Shown: piece by piece, positions 19,587 to 28,502 of the stretch
How positions within the stretch are numbered: the stretch's first letter is position 1
How the letters are laid out: the number at the start of each line of letters is the position of its first letter
Assembly: GCA_023382265.1 (NCBI GenBank)
Contig: JAMCPX010000034.1
Location: 1-55,721, forward strand
Origin: Deltaproteobacteria bacterium
Lineage (GTDB): Bacteria > JAMCPX01
Direction of reading: 5' to 3'
DNA length: 55,721 nt
Notes under the pieces: model-generated
What the model was told of the DNA's origin: nothing
Database searches by the model: none
What the model saw: the letters and a program-made list of their open reading frames with translations, nothing else
Position numbers and translations under genes: made by a program

Positions 19587-20744
19587 ATGGAGCTAAATGA
19601 TATCCTGAAGGTTGCAATCAAAGCAAACTCTTCAGACATACATCTAAAAGCAGGGCTACCGCCTATCTTCAGGATAAACGGCTCTTTAGTACCTTATAAG
19701 GAAGCACCGAGATTAACCCCGGAAGATCTTGGAAAGATGACGTTTGGCATAATGACACCTATCCAGAGGGAGAAGTTTAAGACAACCTATGAACTTGATA
19801 TGGCTTACGGCGTGCCGGGACTTGGACGGTTCAGGGTAAATGTGTTTCAACAGAGAGGCACAATAGGTACAGTACTCAGAGTAATACCATTCGGCGTTGC
19901 ATCCTTTGATCAGCTCCATTTGCCAAAGGTGATGGAAAAAATAGCCACAGAACAAAGAGGACTGGTTCTCGTAACCGGTACAACAGGCAGCGGCAAATCA
20001 ACAACCCTTGCATCCATGATAGATTACATAAACGGGAGCAGAACATGCCATATTATAACTATAGAAGACCCTATTGAGTATCTGTTGAGGGATAAAAAAA
20101 GTATCGTAAATCAAAGGGAGCTTGGAGTTGATACACAGAGTTTTGCAGCAGCTTTGAGGAGCGCATTGAGAGAGGACCCTGATGTGATACTTGTAGGAGA
20201 GATGAGAGACTTTGAAACAATAGAAACGGCTCTACTTGCGGCAGAGACAGGACACCTTGTTTTAAGTACATTACATACACTCGATGCAAAAGAAACTATT
20301 AGCAGAATCGTCTCAATCTTTCCTCCGTATCAGCAAAAGTCCGTACGGTTGCAGCTTGCAGCCATACTTAAGGCTGTTATCTCTCAAAGGCTTGTTCCAA
20401 AGGCTGATAATAAAGGGAGGGTACCTGCTATCGAAGTTATGATTGCAACCGCAAGGATACGTGAACTCATTGAGTCGGAAGAACGGGTAAAAGAGATACC
20501 GGACACCATTGCAAAGGGATTTACAACTTATGGCATGCAGACATTTGATCAATCGCTGCTTCAATTGTACAGACAGAATTTGATTACTTATGAAGAATCC
20601 CTGAGACAGGCAAGTAACCCGGATGATTTTGCTCTCAGGGTAAAGGGTATTATTGCATCTTCCGATCTGTCATGGGAAGATTTTGACAAGAAACAAAATC
20701 CGGAAACGAATAAAGACGAAGACTTTAAAATAGAGAAATTTTAA
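19587..20744 (+). CDS. pilT: PilT twitching-motility ATPase
   Basis: PilT is the hexameric ATPase that retracts type IV pili. The 385-residue protein has Walker A GTTGSGKST (131-139), the acidic EDPIEYL motif and the Walker B segment DPDVILVGEMRD, followed by the PilT-type RDTI-like tail (IPDTIAKGFTTYGMQTFDQS). A GGAGG site precedes the ATG 15 bases after recA. It fits with the minor-pilin operon further along the window. Confidence 0.95.
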   Translation: MELNDILKVAIKANSSDIHLKAGLPPIFRINGSLVPYKEAPRLTPEDLGKMTFGIMTPIQREKFKTTYELDMAYGVPGLGRFRVNVFQQRGTIGTVLRVIPFGVASFDQLHLPKVMEKIATEQRGLVLVTGTTGSGKSTTLASMIDYINGSRTCHIITIEDPIEYLLRDKKSIVNQRELGVDTQSFAAALRSALREDPDVILVGEMRDFETIETALLAAETGHLVLSTLHTLDAKETISRIVSIFPPYQQKSVRLQLAAILKAVISQRLVPKADNKGRVPAIEVMIATARIRELIESEERVKEIPDTIAKGFTTYGMQTFDQSLLQLYRQNLITYEESLRQASNPDDFALRVKGIIASSDLSWEDFDKKQNPETNKDEDFKIEKF

Positions 20745-20747
20745 ACC

Positions 20748-23393
20748 GTGAACACAAAAGACTGCAGAGAGACATTCCTTAATTTCTTTTCAAAGTTGGA
20801 GCACAAGGTGATACAAAGCTATCCACTTGTACCGCAGAACGATCCAACCCTTTTATTTACAAATGCCGGCATGGTCCCTTTTAAAAAGATATTTACCGGT
20901 GAAGAAAAAGCTGGATTCAAAAGAGCAGCGAGTTCTCAGAAATGCGTGAGAGCAGGCGGCAAGCACAATGACCTTGAAAATGTTGGTTATACCGCAAGGC
21001 ATCATACCTTTTTTGAAATGCTCGGTAATTTTTCTTTCGGGGATTACTTTAAGAAACAGGCAATAGAATTTGCATGGGAACTTCTTATAAAGGAATTCAA
21101 GCTTAATGAGGAACGGCTCTGGGTCACGGTTTATAAAGATGACGATGAAGCATATGAGCTATGGAATAAACATATAAAAATCCCCGGCTCCAGAATCGTA
21201 AGGCTCGGTGAAAAAACAAACTTCTGGTCAATGGGTGATACCGGTCCGTGCGGGCCATGCTCTGAAATCATATTTGATCAGGGTGACAGCATAAAATGTG
21301 ATGATCCTGGTGATGTGGTTGATCTTGAATGCGACAGATACCTCGAAATATGGAACCTCGTTTTTATGCAGTATAACAGGCTTGATGATGGTAACCTTGT
21401 TCCCCTCCCTTCCCCAAGTATAGATACGGGAATGGGGCTTGAAAGGATCAGTGCTGTTTTGGCAGGAGTGTACTCTAATTATGATATTGATCTATTCAAG
21501 ACAATAATAAGTGCGCTTGAAGACATCCTTCATGTTACATACAAGCCCGATACATTCAATGGGGTAGCGTTAAGGGTAATAGCGGATCATATGAGAGCTG
21601 CTACATTCCTTATAGGTGACGGAGTTTACCCGTCAAACGAGCAGCGCAGCTATGTGTTGAGAAGGATCATAAGACGTGCCTTGAGATACGCTTTTATGAT
21701 TGGTATGAGAAGCCCTTTACTTTACACATCGGTGGATACGGTTATTTCGATTTACCGCGGTGTTTATGATGATCTTGCCTCACACTCCAAGATTATAAAG
21801 TCTACAATAAAGGATGAGGAAAACAGGTTTTTGACAACGTTTGAAAGAGGTCTTACATTGATCGATGAGCATATAAAAACCATGAGTAGTTCAAATATAA
21901 AAAATATTGATGGGACATTTGCATTCAGGCTTAACGATACATTCGGATTCCCCATTGACATACTATCGGATATAGCAAAGGAAAATGGATTTAACATAGA
22001 TTATGAAACATTTAACATGCTGATGGATGCGCAAAAACAAAAGGCAAGAGAATCAAGCAACATGAGCAAAGGCATTGATGTGAAGGATGTATCCGTTTAC
22101 AATAAGATACTTGAGACAACGGGTATTACAGAGTTTCTCGGCTACAGAAGACTATCATTGAAAAGCAGGATTATACACATAGTAAAGGATAAACAGTTAT
22201 TGAGTGAATTAAACGAAGGAGAAGAAGGCATACTTATTTTTCAAGAAACACCTTTTTATCCGCAAGCAGGCGGCCAGGTTGGGGATACGGGTATTATATC
22301 ATTGAGTTCAAACGAGTTTAAAGTAACAGATACTTTTAAGCCTGTTGAAGGCTTGATTGCGCATGCAGGTAAGCTTGAACACGGGAGACTTACGGTTGGA
22401 CAGGAAGTAGAGCTCCTTGTAGATAAGGAAAATCGTAAGGCGATTTCTATTCATCACACATCAACCCATCTTTTGCAGTCAGCACTTAGAAATGTCATAG
22501 GCTCGCACGTAAAACAGGCGGGTTCTTTTGTTGATCAAGGCAGGCTAAGATTTGATTTTACCATTAACAAAGGGCTTACCGATAATGAGATTTTACATGT
22601 AGAGTCAATGGTCAATCAATGGATCCGTGAAAATCAAGCGGTAAATATAACTTTTTCCTCTCTTGAAGATGCTGTAAAAGAGGGTGCAATGGCACTTTTT
22701 GATGAGAAATATAAAGATGTTGTCAGGGTTATAACAATCGATAAGATTAGCAAAGAACTCTGCGGCGGGACCCATCTAAAAAGGACTGGGGATATAGGAC
22801 TATTTATTATACTAAAGGAATCATCGGTAGCTTCAGGGGTTAGAAGAATAGAGGCTGTTTCCGGTGATGCAGCTTACAGGTATGTAAAAGAAAAGCTTTT
22901 AGCTTTAAAGGAAGCCGCATCCCTCTTAAAAACTCCTGAGGATGATGTAAACAATAGTATAAAAAAATTACAACAAAGGATAAAAGAGCTTGAAGCAAAA
23001 CAAAAAAACGACTTTTCAAAACCGCTATCTAAAATAACGGATGAGCTGATGAAAAAGGCAGTTGATATAAAAGGTATTAAGGTTATAAGTGGTATAGTTG
23101 AGGATGTAACAATAGAAGATGCAAGAACATTATCTGATATGCTAAAAGGAAAACTTCAAACGGGTGTTGGTGCATTGGGTTTAAGTATAAACAACAAAGC
23201 CAATATTATTGTTTTTGTTACAAAGACACTTACAGAAAGATTCAAAGCATCAGACATTGCCAAACAGCTTGCTATAATGATAGGTGGTAATGGTGGAGGC
23301 AGGGAAGACTTTGCGCAAGCAGGCGGCACTTCTGTAAATAAATTAAAAGATGCAATAGAGAGTTTACCCGGATTGATTGAGCAAAAAGTATGA
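20748..23393 (+). CDS. alaS: alanyl-tRNA synthetase
   Basis: It charges tRNA-Ala and edits misacylated Ser or Gly. The 881-residue protein has the class II core, the editing-domain zinc motifs (HHTSTHLL and CGGTHL) and the C-terminal C-Ala domain with [15 protein letters not shown]. The start is GTG at 20748, three bases after pilT's stop, which places the usual N-terminal CRETFLNFF at the start of the protein. No strong ribosome site is visible, suggesting coupling to pilT. Confidence 0.96.
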   Translation: MNTKDCRETFLNFFSKLEHKVIQSYPLVPQNDPTLLFTNAGMVPFKKIFTGEEKAGFKRAASSQKCVRAGGKHNDLENVGYTARHHTFFEMLGNFSFGDYFKKQAIEFAWELLIKEFKLNEERLWVTVYKDDDEAYELWNKHIKIPGSRIVRLGEKTNFWSMGDTGPCGPCSEIIFDQGDSIKCDDPGDVVDLECDRYLEIWNLVFMQYNRLDDGNLVPLPSPSIDTGMGLERISAVLAGVYSNYDIDLFKTIISALEDILHVTYKPDTFNGVALRVIADHMRAATFLIGDGVYPSNEQRSYVLRRIIRRALRYAFMIGMRSPLLYTSVDTVISIYRGVYDDLASHSKIIKSTIKDEENRFLTTFERGLTLIDEHIKTMSSSNIKNIDGTFAFRLNDTFGFPIDILSDIAKENGFNIDYETFNMLMDAQKQKARESSNMSKGIDVKDVSVYNKILETTGITEFLGYRRLSLKSRIIHIVKDKQLLSELNEGEEGILIFQETPFYPQAGGQVGDTGIISLSSNEFKVTDTFKPVEGLIAHAGKLEHGRLTVGQEVELLVDKENRKAISIHHTSTHLLQSALRNVIGSHVKQAGSFVDQGRLRFDFTINKGLTDNEILHVESMVNQWIRENQAVNITFSSLEDAVKEGAMALFDEKYKDVVRVITIDKISKELCGGTHLKRTGDIGLFIILKESSVASGVRRIEAVSGDAAYRYVKEKLLALKEAASLLKTPEDDVNNSIKKLQQRIKELEAKQKNDFSKPLSKITDELMKKAVDIKGIKVISGIVEDVTIEDARTLSDMLKGKLQTGVGALGLSINNKANIIVFVTKTLTERFKASDIAKQLAIMIGGNGGGREDFAQAGGTSVNKLKDAIESLPGLIEQKV

Positions 23394-23412
23394 TATTAAA
23401 ATGGAGGAATAT

Positions 23413-23604
23413 ATGTCAAAAGTATGTGCGATATGCGGCAAAGGCCCATCTTTTGGGCACAAAGTAAGTCATGCAAACAATAAAACAAACAGGCGTTGGG
23501 AAGCAAATCTACAAAAGATAAAAGTCGTTTTGAAAGGTGAAACACAAAGAGTCTACGTCTGTACAACATGCATTAAATCCGGCAAAATACAAAAAGTTGC
23601 CTAA
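23413..23604 (+). CDS. rpmB: 50S ribosomal protein L28
   Basis: This 63-residue ribosomal protein is of the zinc-binding type, with two CxxC pairs (CAICG and CTTC). I start at the ATG at 23413 because GGAGG (23403-23407) is six bases upstream and the protein then begins [12 protein letters not shown] as in other L28 proteins. The upstream extension would overlap alaS. It is transcribed 19 bases after alaS. Confidence 0.95.
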   Translation: MSKVCAICGKGPSFGHKVSHANNKTNRRWEANLQKIKVVLKGETQRVYVCTTCIKSGKIQKVA

Positions 23605-23613
23605 TGGAGTAAA

Positions 23614-23733
23614 ATGATGAGAGAAAAGGATCGCGATTTACGCAGAAAACAAAGAAGAAAATTAAAAATGCTGAAACTAAGAAAAAAACAAAATATAGAC
23701 CAAAAGGCAGAAAGCAAACACGAGCAAGAATGA
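23614..23733 (+). CDS. 39-residue basic microprotein after rpmB
   Basis: A 39-codon frame starts at ATGATG nine bases after rpmB with a GGAG site at 23605-23608 and ends at TGA 23731-23733. The product opens MMREKDRDLRRKQRRKLK and stays highly basic with alternating R/K and Q/E, like small ribosome-associated proteins. The tight spacing and ribosome site support translation. I recall similar short basic ORFs after rpmB in deltaproteobacteria, but cannot verify that here. Confidence 0.55.
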   Translation: MMREKDRDLRRKQRRKLKMLKLRKKQNIDQKAESKHEQE

Positions 23734-23811
23734 TTTAACTAAAATAGTGCATTGAAAAACAGATAAATCTGCCCTGAAGCAAAGATGAGGCAGTTCTTTA
23801 TTCTCTTTAGG

Positions 23812-23831
23812 TTCCAAAGTAAAGTTTGGAA
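23812..23831. terminator. hairpin between rpmB operon and msrB remnant
   Basis: A 7-bp inverted repeat (TTCCAAA / TTTGGAA, 6-base loop) with flanking T-rich sequence lies between convergent units. It could end the rpmB transcript, although the following T-run is poor. A weaker CTGCC/GGCAG pair lies just before it (about 23770-23793). Confidence 0.35.
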
Positions 23832-23837
23832 TTGTGT

Positions 23838-24110
23838 TTATTTTCTCTCGAATAGTTTCTTGTATTGTCCGTAGCCTTCCTTATCGAGTTTTTCCTTTGA
23901 AATGAATCTGATTAAGGCAGAGTTTATGCAATAACGCAATCCCATGGGTTTAGGCATATCATCAAAAATATGCCTAAGATGCGAACCGGCACTTAATAAC
24001 AGCTCACTATATACAATATCCTTATATATACCTTCTCTGTAGTTGTTCCAGCATGCATTGTCAAAAGGCCTTTCTGTACCGCGTTCTTGAGTACTTCGAA
24101 AACATGATGA
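23838..24110 (-). pseudogene. msrB: msrB remnant with internal deletion
   Basis: The minus strand reads as MsrB (methionine-R-sulfoxide reductase) pieces in a single frame. First comes [20 protein letters not shown] leading to [14 protein letters not shown], then directly [20 protein letters not shown], the catalytic RYCINSA context and a normal C-terminus KKLFERK. About 45 residues between GEPLF-like and DSHLGH-like blocks, including the GWPSF motif, are missing at about 23990. There is no start codon: the frame opens after a stop at 24111. The remnant lies 60 bases from the island edge. Confidence 0.8.
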
Positions 24111-24170
24111 TTACCCTATATGATTAAATATCCGCGGCCAAACACTTAGAATACTGTTTCATCGTTAGAA

Positions 24171-24222
24171 AAAAACAAGATAGCGGGGGAAGGATTTGAA
24201 CCTTCGACCTTCGGGTTATGGG
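24171..24222. repeat. attachment site, displaced tRNA 3' half (left)
   Basis: This 52-base segment is identical to 31350-31401. It covers the tRNA from the anticodon loop to the 3' end, plus 10 bases past the discriminator, and then diverges at 24223. It has no 5' half and cannot make a tRNA. Confidence 0.9.
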
Positions 24223-24419
24223 TTCTAAAAAGGGCAAAAACATAAGGTGTTAAATTATATGGCAAATCCTACGCAACCCCTTTATTTATCAGCACTAACA
24301 GATTGTTATGACTTGTTACATGTTGTTATCTGTTTACACCATTTTTATATAGGGGGTGATCACAAAAGGGATCACAGTGTTGTATACAATTATCCTGAAT
24401 AGGATGAGTATTGCCTAAG
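24223..24419. promoter_or_regulatory. left-end region with integrase-arm-like sites
   Basis: No gene is seen in these 197 bases. They hold three TTGTTA repeats at 24303, 24313 and 24323, spaced exactly 10 bases (one helical turn), and a dyad (24354-24379) that reads GGGTGATCAC then GGATCACAGTG and recurs almost unchanged at 31286-31312 near the other end. Phased repeats beside an attachment core are typical of integrase or excisionase binding sites; that role is inferred. Confidence 0.5.
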
Positions 24420-24989
24420 CTATTTGTCAATGCCGAGAATTAAGACTGGTATATCTATGTTAGAAATGCCACGCTTTTGAAGATCCCACAGAAATTGTTC
24501 AAAGTAAGAAACACCGCTCGACATCTCATTTGCAAAATTTTTGACGGGAACTATTTCTATACCAACATCAATATATCCGAGATTATGAAAAATAGTCATT
24601 TTGGCTGCCACGTTGTAAACCATAAAAGCGTATTTGCCAAACTGAACTTCTACTCCGAGCCTTTCCTTCAAGAAGTCCATTTCTCTAAAAGCACCAGCGT
24701 GCAATTTTGATGGGTTGTAGCCATCAACATAGTATTCTGTTGGATACTCACACTGTACTCTTTTGGCTTCCCAATTATATTTTTTAAACTCTTTTTTGAA
24801 AGCTTTATTTAATCTCTTTGGACTATATAGTATTGTTCCACGCATGGTTTTTTCTTTACTTCGTTTAGTCTTATACTTACTTGCATCAACTGACATGATA
24901 ATTCTTTTAATTTCATTAAATAATTGTGAATATTGGCTATCAACAGCTTCTTTGCCATTATTGAATGAGTAAATACCGACAATTTTCAT
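24420..24989 (-). CDS. BstYI-like type II restriction endonuclease
   Basis: The 189-residue protein resembles BstYI of the BglII/BstYI family from memory: the opening KIVGIYSFNNG, the SKEKTxxGxILYSP block (residues 44-56) and the core VEVQFGKYAF. Catalytic residues D105, E114 and Q116 keep the D-x8-E-x-Q spacing. The C-terminal EMSSGVSYFEQ block is also BstYI-like. BstYI cuts RGATCY, so that is the likeliest specificity. The stop of the methyltransferase gene lies 4 bases upstream, so both are on one transcript, methylase first. Confidence 0.82.
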   Translation of the reverse strand: MKIVGIYSFNNGKEAVDSQYSQLFNEIKRIIMSVDASKYKTKRSKEKTMRGTILYSPKRLNKAFKKEFKKYNWEAKRVQCEYPTEYYVDGYNPSKLHAGAFREMDFLKERLGVEVQFGKYAFMVYNVAAKMTIFHNLGYIDVGIEIVPVKNFANEMSSGVSYFEQFLWDLQKRGISNIDIPVLILGIDK

Positions 24990-24993
24990 TATG

Positions 24994-25938
24994 TTACTTC
25001 TGATTATTTAGCCAACTGAGTGGGATTTGTGATACTTTTTCTTTTCCTGTTGGTTGATAAACAGGTTTGCCAAGTGGACGAATCTTTAAAGTACCATCAA
25101 AAAATTGTCCTATTCTTTCTCTGGCAATTTTAATATATTGTGGCTCTTTATCTACTCCCACAACCCTTCGTGAATTTTTAATACCAGCAATTAAAGAAGA
25201 GCCTACACCGCAATATGGGTCAAGTACCCAATCGGCCTCATTTGTAAGTGCAAGAATACACCTTTCAACAAGCTCTATAGGGAATTGGCAAGGGTGAATT
25301 GTTTTCTCTGGATGATTTGCTTTAACATTAGGAATCTCCCAAATTTCCTTGTCCCAATCTTCATTAATTATTCTCCATAAATCTGAAGGATTTTTACCTA
25401 ACGGATTCCCTGAGGGTAGCCCTATTTTATTACCTTTAAAATGTGTTTTACCCGGGTACTTTGATGGAATACGGACAGCATCTAAGTTAAATAAATAGTC
25501 GTCTGTTTTTGTAAACCAAAGAATCACTTCGTATCTACCTGAAAATCTTTTTGAAGCATGTAATCCATGTTCAAAATGCCAAATAATTCTATTCCGTAGT
25601 TTAAGGTTATGTTTTTTAAAGATATTATAATAAAAAATATCTAATGGAAATACCTCTACGTCCTTTACAAAATTTCCAACCTGCCAACAAAGGCTTCCTT
25701 TATTATTAAGAGTACGTATCAATTCATTTATGACTTCTTCTTGAGTTTCAAAATAGTTTTCCATGGCAGTTCGTTTCTCATATTCTTTACCCAAATTGTA
25801 AGGTGGAGAAGTTATAATTAATTGAAACCATTCATCGGGAAGGGTATGAAGAAATTTTAACGTGTCACCATCATGCAAAACAATTTCTGCATCCTTTGAA
25901 AAATTTGTATAAATGTCAGACGGTTTAAATATGTTCAT
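24994..25938 (-). CDS. DNA methyltransferase (beta class, likely N4-cytosine)
   Basis: The 314-residue enzyme has motif IV TSPPYNLG (about residues 43-50) before motif I DPYCGVGSS (about 243-251), the beta-class order. The TSPPY form is most often found in N4-cytosine methylases. The variable region between the motifs (about 150-225) should read the target site. It would protect host DNA from the adjacent BstYI-like enzyme. Its promoter must lie just above 25938 in AT-rich sequence. Confidence 0.88.
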   Translation of the reverse strand: MNIFKPSDIYTNFSKDAEIVLHDGDTLKFLHTLPDEWFQLIITSPPYNLGKEYEKRTAMENYFETQEEVINELIRTLNNKGSLCWQVGNFVKDVEVFPLDIFYYNIFKKHNLKLRNRIIWHFEHGLHASKRFSGRYEVILWFTKTDDYLFNLDAVRIPSKYPGKTHFKGNKIGLPSGNPLGKNPSDLWRIINEDWDKEIWEIPNVKANHPEKTIHPCQFPIELVERCILALTNEADWVLDPYCGVGSSLIAGIKNSRRVVGVDKEPQYIKIARERIGQFFDGTLKIRPLGKPVYQPTGKEKVSQIPLSWLNNQK

Positions 25939-25999
25939 ATTAATCTATTCCTAATTTATTGTATAAATACTTTTTTTGCAAGCTTTTAGTGTCCTGTTC

Positions 26000-26143
26000 G
26001 GGGATAGTTGAAACCCCTTGCCTTCAGGCGAAGCTACTTACGGCGAAATGGGCTAAGCCTATGAGCTAATATTTTTTTGTTTCTTGTTTTACAGCCGACT
26101 TCAAGTCGGCAGACTTATGAACCCATCGGCTTATAGCCGATGG
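26000..26143. repeat. hairpin cluster resembling an IS200/IS605-type end
   Basis: Four short hairpins occur in 144 bases: GGGG/CCCC (26000-26017), GCCT/AGGC (26020-26029), a GCCGAC/GTCGGC stem (26094-26110) and a 9-bp stem CCATCGGCT/AGCCGATGG with a TAT loop (26123-26143). Tandem small hairpins of this sort mark the ends of IS200/IS605 elements and the RNAs of their TnpB proteins. No tnpA or tnpB gene is present, so at most this is a relic. The identification is tentative. Confidence 0.35.
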
Positions 26144-26182
26144 TCATTGAGTTGATGAGTAATTTATTTAAAGCAAGCATGT

Positions 26183-26209
26183 AGAAGACAGGGTAAAAAC
26201 CTGCCTTCT
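26183..26209 (-). terminator. probable bidirectional terminator
   Basis: A 10-position stem with one mismatch (AGAAGACAGG / CCTGCCTTCT, 7-base loop) has a T-rich flank on the plus side and T residues in the loop on the minus side. It lies between the 407-residue gene and the methylase gene, both on the minus strand, so it would end a long transcript that includes the 26210-26733 tract. Confidence 0.55.
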
Positions 26210-26733
26210 TTATTGCTCAATATCATAGCAGACCTTTTATCTTATAACTCAATAATAATGGATCGAATAATGGTGTTATCGAATATCGTAATTGCATTAT
26301 AGAATAGAATTCCATGTAAGGAATATTCGATATTTACGTATCGGGTATCGATGAGATACCAAAGGACTGACCGGAAGATACTGGTGGACTACTGATTCAT
26401 CAATTGATGATATTGTAAGTATTTGATATTTCGTATAGCAGAATGTGTAACTTATTGTTTTTCCGTAGGCAGGTAGACGCCGGATAACATGGAGCGTATA
26501 CTGTAAGCTACAAAAGCATAACACTTCATCGTAAATGAATCGAACAATATCATAGAATATAGCAAGTGAATCAGAGAACATCCGATACAAATCGATTTAA
26601 GATCGGTATTTCGGTGTGAGCTACGGAACGTAAATCGATTAAAGACCGGTTATTCGGATTTAATTTCTATGTAAGGAATGTTTGAAATCGTTTTGCTATA
26701 TGAATGCATCGGCATAAGTAGACGGATACTATT
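26210..26733. repeat. gene-free tract with diverged repeats
   Basis: I see no credible gene in these 524 bases. Two diverged 26-base direct repeats begin AAATCGATT (26589-26614 and 26633-26658, 22 of 26 identical). Two 24-base near-copies contain ATGTAAGGAAT (26310-26333 and 26665-26688). TATCGA/TCGATA-type words recur throughout. It could be an origin with iteron-like repeats, a structured RNA or decayed DNA; sequence reading cannot decide. Confidence 0.45.
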
Positions 26734-27957
26734 TTAGGGATGATAGTAACCTGATTTAGTCATCAAGTCTAATTCTTTTTTAAATTCCTGTGCGGATTCA
26801 ATTTTAACATAGTATTTAGTTTTTATTGTGCCTTGCCTATATAATAGATCGAGCTTCCATTCTCTAAATGCATTATGAAACAAAATAAAATATTTATTGA
26901 TAGTGTTGTCAGATACGCTCTGAAGAAATATTTTATTATAATTTTTTCTAACAGGTTTTTTTCTTTCATTTTTAAACTTATCAAATTGCTTTCTTATAGT
27001 ATTTTCTGTAATGGAATAGCCACTCATTTTACTAAAATGTGTCACTATTGCTATTAAGAGGTCTAACCATTTATTTATCTTGTCTGTACAATATTGGACG
27101 GCATACGTATATAAACTACCTGCGAAGTATTCTATATTTAAAGGCAAGCTTTGATTGTTTTTTATGCGTTCTTTTTCTTTGTCTATTTTTTTTACCCATC
27201 GTGTTAAGGTGCATAAGGTAAAGGGAGATTCATAAATTTCTACATATGGGATTAATCTATTTTCTAATATGTTTTGCAATGTCTTATGAGGGGTTGCTAT
27301 AGTATAATTTTTTCCCTTTGTTCCTTCTTGCTCAAAAGGTATCGGTTGTTTATTTATGAATTTTTCTACAACAAGGTTAGATATTGATAAGTGATCCGAT
27401 GAAGCTATCTTCAAAGTGCCGTCTGGTAGATGTAATGCTTTTGAGAGACCTTCTTTGATTGTCAAAGTATTCTCTATTTTTATATAAGGGTTTTCCTTTA
27501 CCCGCTCTTTTATTTTCTCTACTTCATAATATGCCTTAAAAGCATCTATTTTCTGTTTTATATCATCTTTAAATTTTGAATCCATATTTTTATCTGTCCA
27601 CTTATTAAACAAACATATAAATAAAAAGCCTGCATAATCTGCAAGATGTTTATAGTCTAAATCTGATTGCGTAGTTTTATGATTTGAATTTTGGGAAGTA
27701 TTTTTTTGAATTTGTAATTGCAGAAACGGCTGGCTTCCTACAAACGTACTAAGCCAGACTGCATAATTTGTGATCCGCTTATCGTTTGATATATTAGCGA
27801 TGTAATCCTGCCAGTTGATCGCCGGTTGTAAAGGATTGGGATAGGTCGGAGCTATTTTCTCAATAACCCTTTTATTCTCTTTAGAAAGCGAGGTCTCTAA
27901 CATCGTGTATGAAACCGTCTTTGCTTCACTCAATAAATGTAATTTACTTGTTTTCAT
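26734..27957 (-). CDS. unknown island protein, 407 residues
   Basis: I do not recognise this protein. It is lysine-rich and soluble, with no signal peptide or membrane span, and its helix-rich middle (about 130-160 and 255-275) is strongly charged. There is no Walker, nuclease or HTH motif I can point to. Its start region diverges from the excisionase-like HTH. It is preceded on its own strand by a 150-base region and followed by the repeat tract and a terminator. Island position suggests a replication, maintenance or defence role, but nothing in the sequence proves one. Confidence 0.7.
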   Translation of the reverse strand: MKTSKLHLLSEAKTVSYTMLETSLSKENKRVIEKIAPTYPNPLQPAINWQDYIANISNDKRITNYAVWLSTFVGSQPFLQLQIQKNTSQNSNHKTTQSDLDYKHLADYAGFLFICLFNKWTDKNMDSKFKDDIKQKIDAFKAYYEVEKIKERVKENPYIKIENTLTIKEGLSKALHLPDGTLKIASSDHLSISNLVVEKFINKQPIPFEQEGTKGKNYTIATPHKTLQNILENRLIPYVEIYESPFTLCTLTRWVKKIDKEKERIKNNQSLPLNIEYFAGSLYTYAVQYCTDKINKWLDLLIAIVTHFSKMSGYSITENTIRKQFDKFKNERKKPVRKNYNKIFLQSVSDNTINKYFILFHNAFREWKLDLLYRQGTIKTKYYVKIESAQEFKKELDLMTKSGYYHP

Positions 27958-28111
27958 GCAAAGTAACTGCCTTTTTTAAATACCCTATTTTTTGCCTATT
28001 TTCCCCGCAAACCAGCATGGACAAACATTTGAACATCTGCAAAGGTAGTTTACCACATTCCGATGAAATAGTGAATGGACTTAGATTATGGGTGAAAGGA
28101 GAATTAAAAAT

Positions 28112-28324
28112 ATGCTTATAGATATAAAAACAGCAGCATCGGAATTGGGCATAAAGACCGGAACTTTATATGGCTATTGTTCACGATCTCTCGTGCCCTA
28201 TGTCAAGGTCGGGCGGGTTATCCGCTTCGATTTAAATGAACTTGTGTCTTGGTTTAAAAACGGCTCATTTCAAAAGGCAAAAGATGAGGTTTTTAATAGA
28301 TCAAAATGTCATGAGCATCCCTAA
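28112..28324 (+). CDS. excisionase-like helix-turn-helix protein
   Basis: This 70-residue MerR/Xis-type DNA-binding protein has the HTH_17 pattern: IKTAASELGIKTGTLYGYC, then VPYVKVGRVIRFD and ELVSWF. I choose the ATG at 28112 because AAAGGAGA lies about 10 bases upstream. It is the first plus-strand gene of the island and the natural candidate for a recombination directionality factor for the integrase, or for a copy-control repressor. Confidence 0.75.
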   Translation: MLIDIKTAASELGIKTGTLYGYCSRSLVPYVKVGRVIRFDLNELVSWFKNGSFQKAKDEVFNRSKCHEHP

Positions 28325-28409
28325 CCAACTGTTATGGTTTTTAAAAGAAAATATAAAAAAATGAAAACATTCTTTAGTTATTTTTTAGTCTTATTCAGTA
28401 TCACGCCGA

Positions 28410-28491
28410 GGAACACTTTTTACGCTAAAATAGAACATTCGGTGAATATGGTTGTTCCACTCCATAGAACATTAGTTCTTCACGGTAGAAC
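28410..28491. promoter_or_regulatory. cluster of RGAAC/GTTCY motifs
   Basis: Six RGAAC or inverse GTTCY words lie in 82 bases just before the winged-HTH gene (28410, 28432, 28454, 28466, 28475, 28487). One pair forms an AGAAC-ATTA-GTTCT dyad (28466-28479). The arrangement suits an autoregulatory operator; chance is possible because the motif is short. Confidence 0.35.
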
Positions 28492-28502
28492 AAGGAAAAT
28501 TT

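Noticed and set aside
26297-26590. 97-codon minus-strand ORF in the repeat tract
   Set aside because: No ribosome site, odd composition rich in Y/I/S, spans the diverged repeats. Treated as noncoding, though not fully excluded.
26589-26658. CRISPR array or type III toxin-antitoxin RNA repeats
   Set aside because: Only two diverged copies, no regular spacers and no cas or ToxN-like gene.
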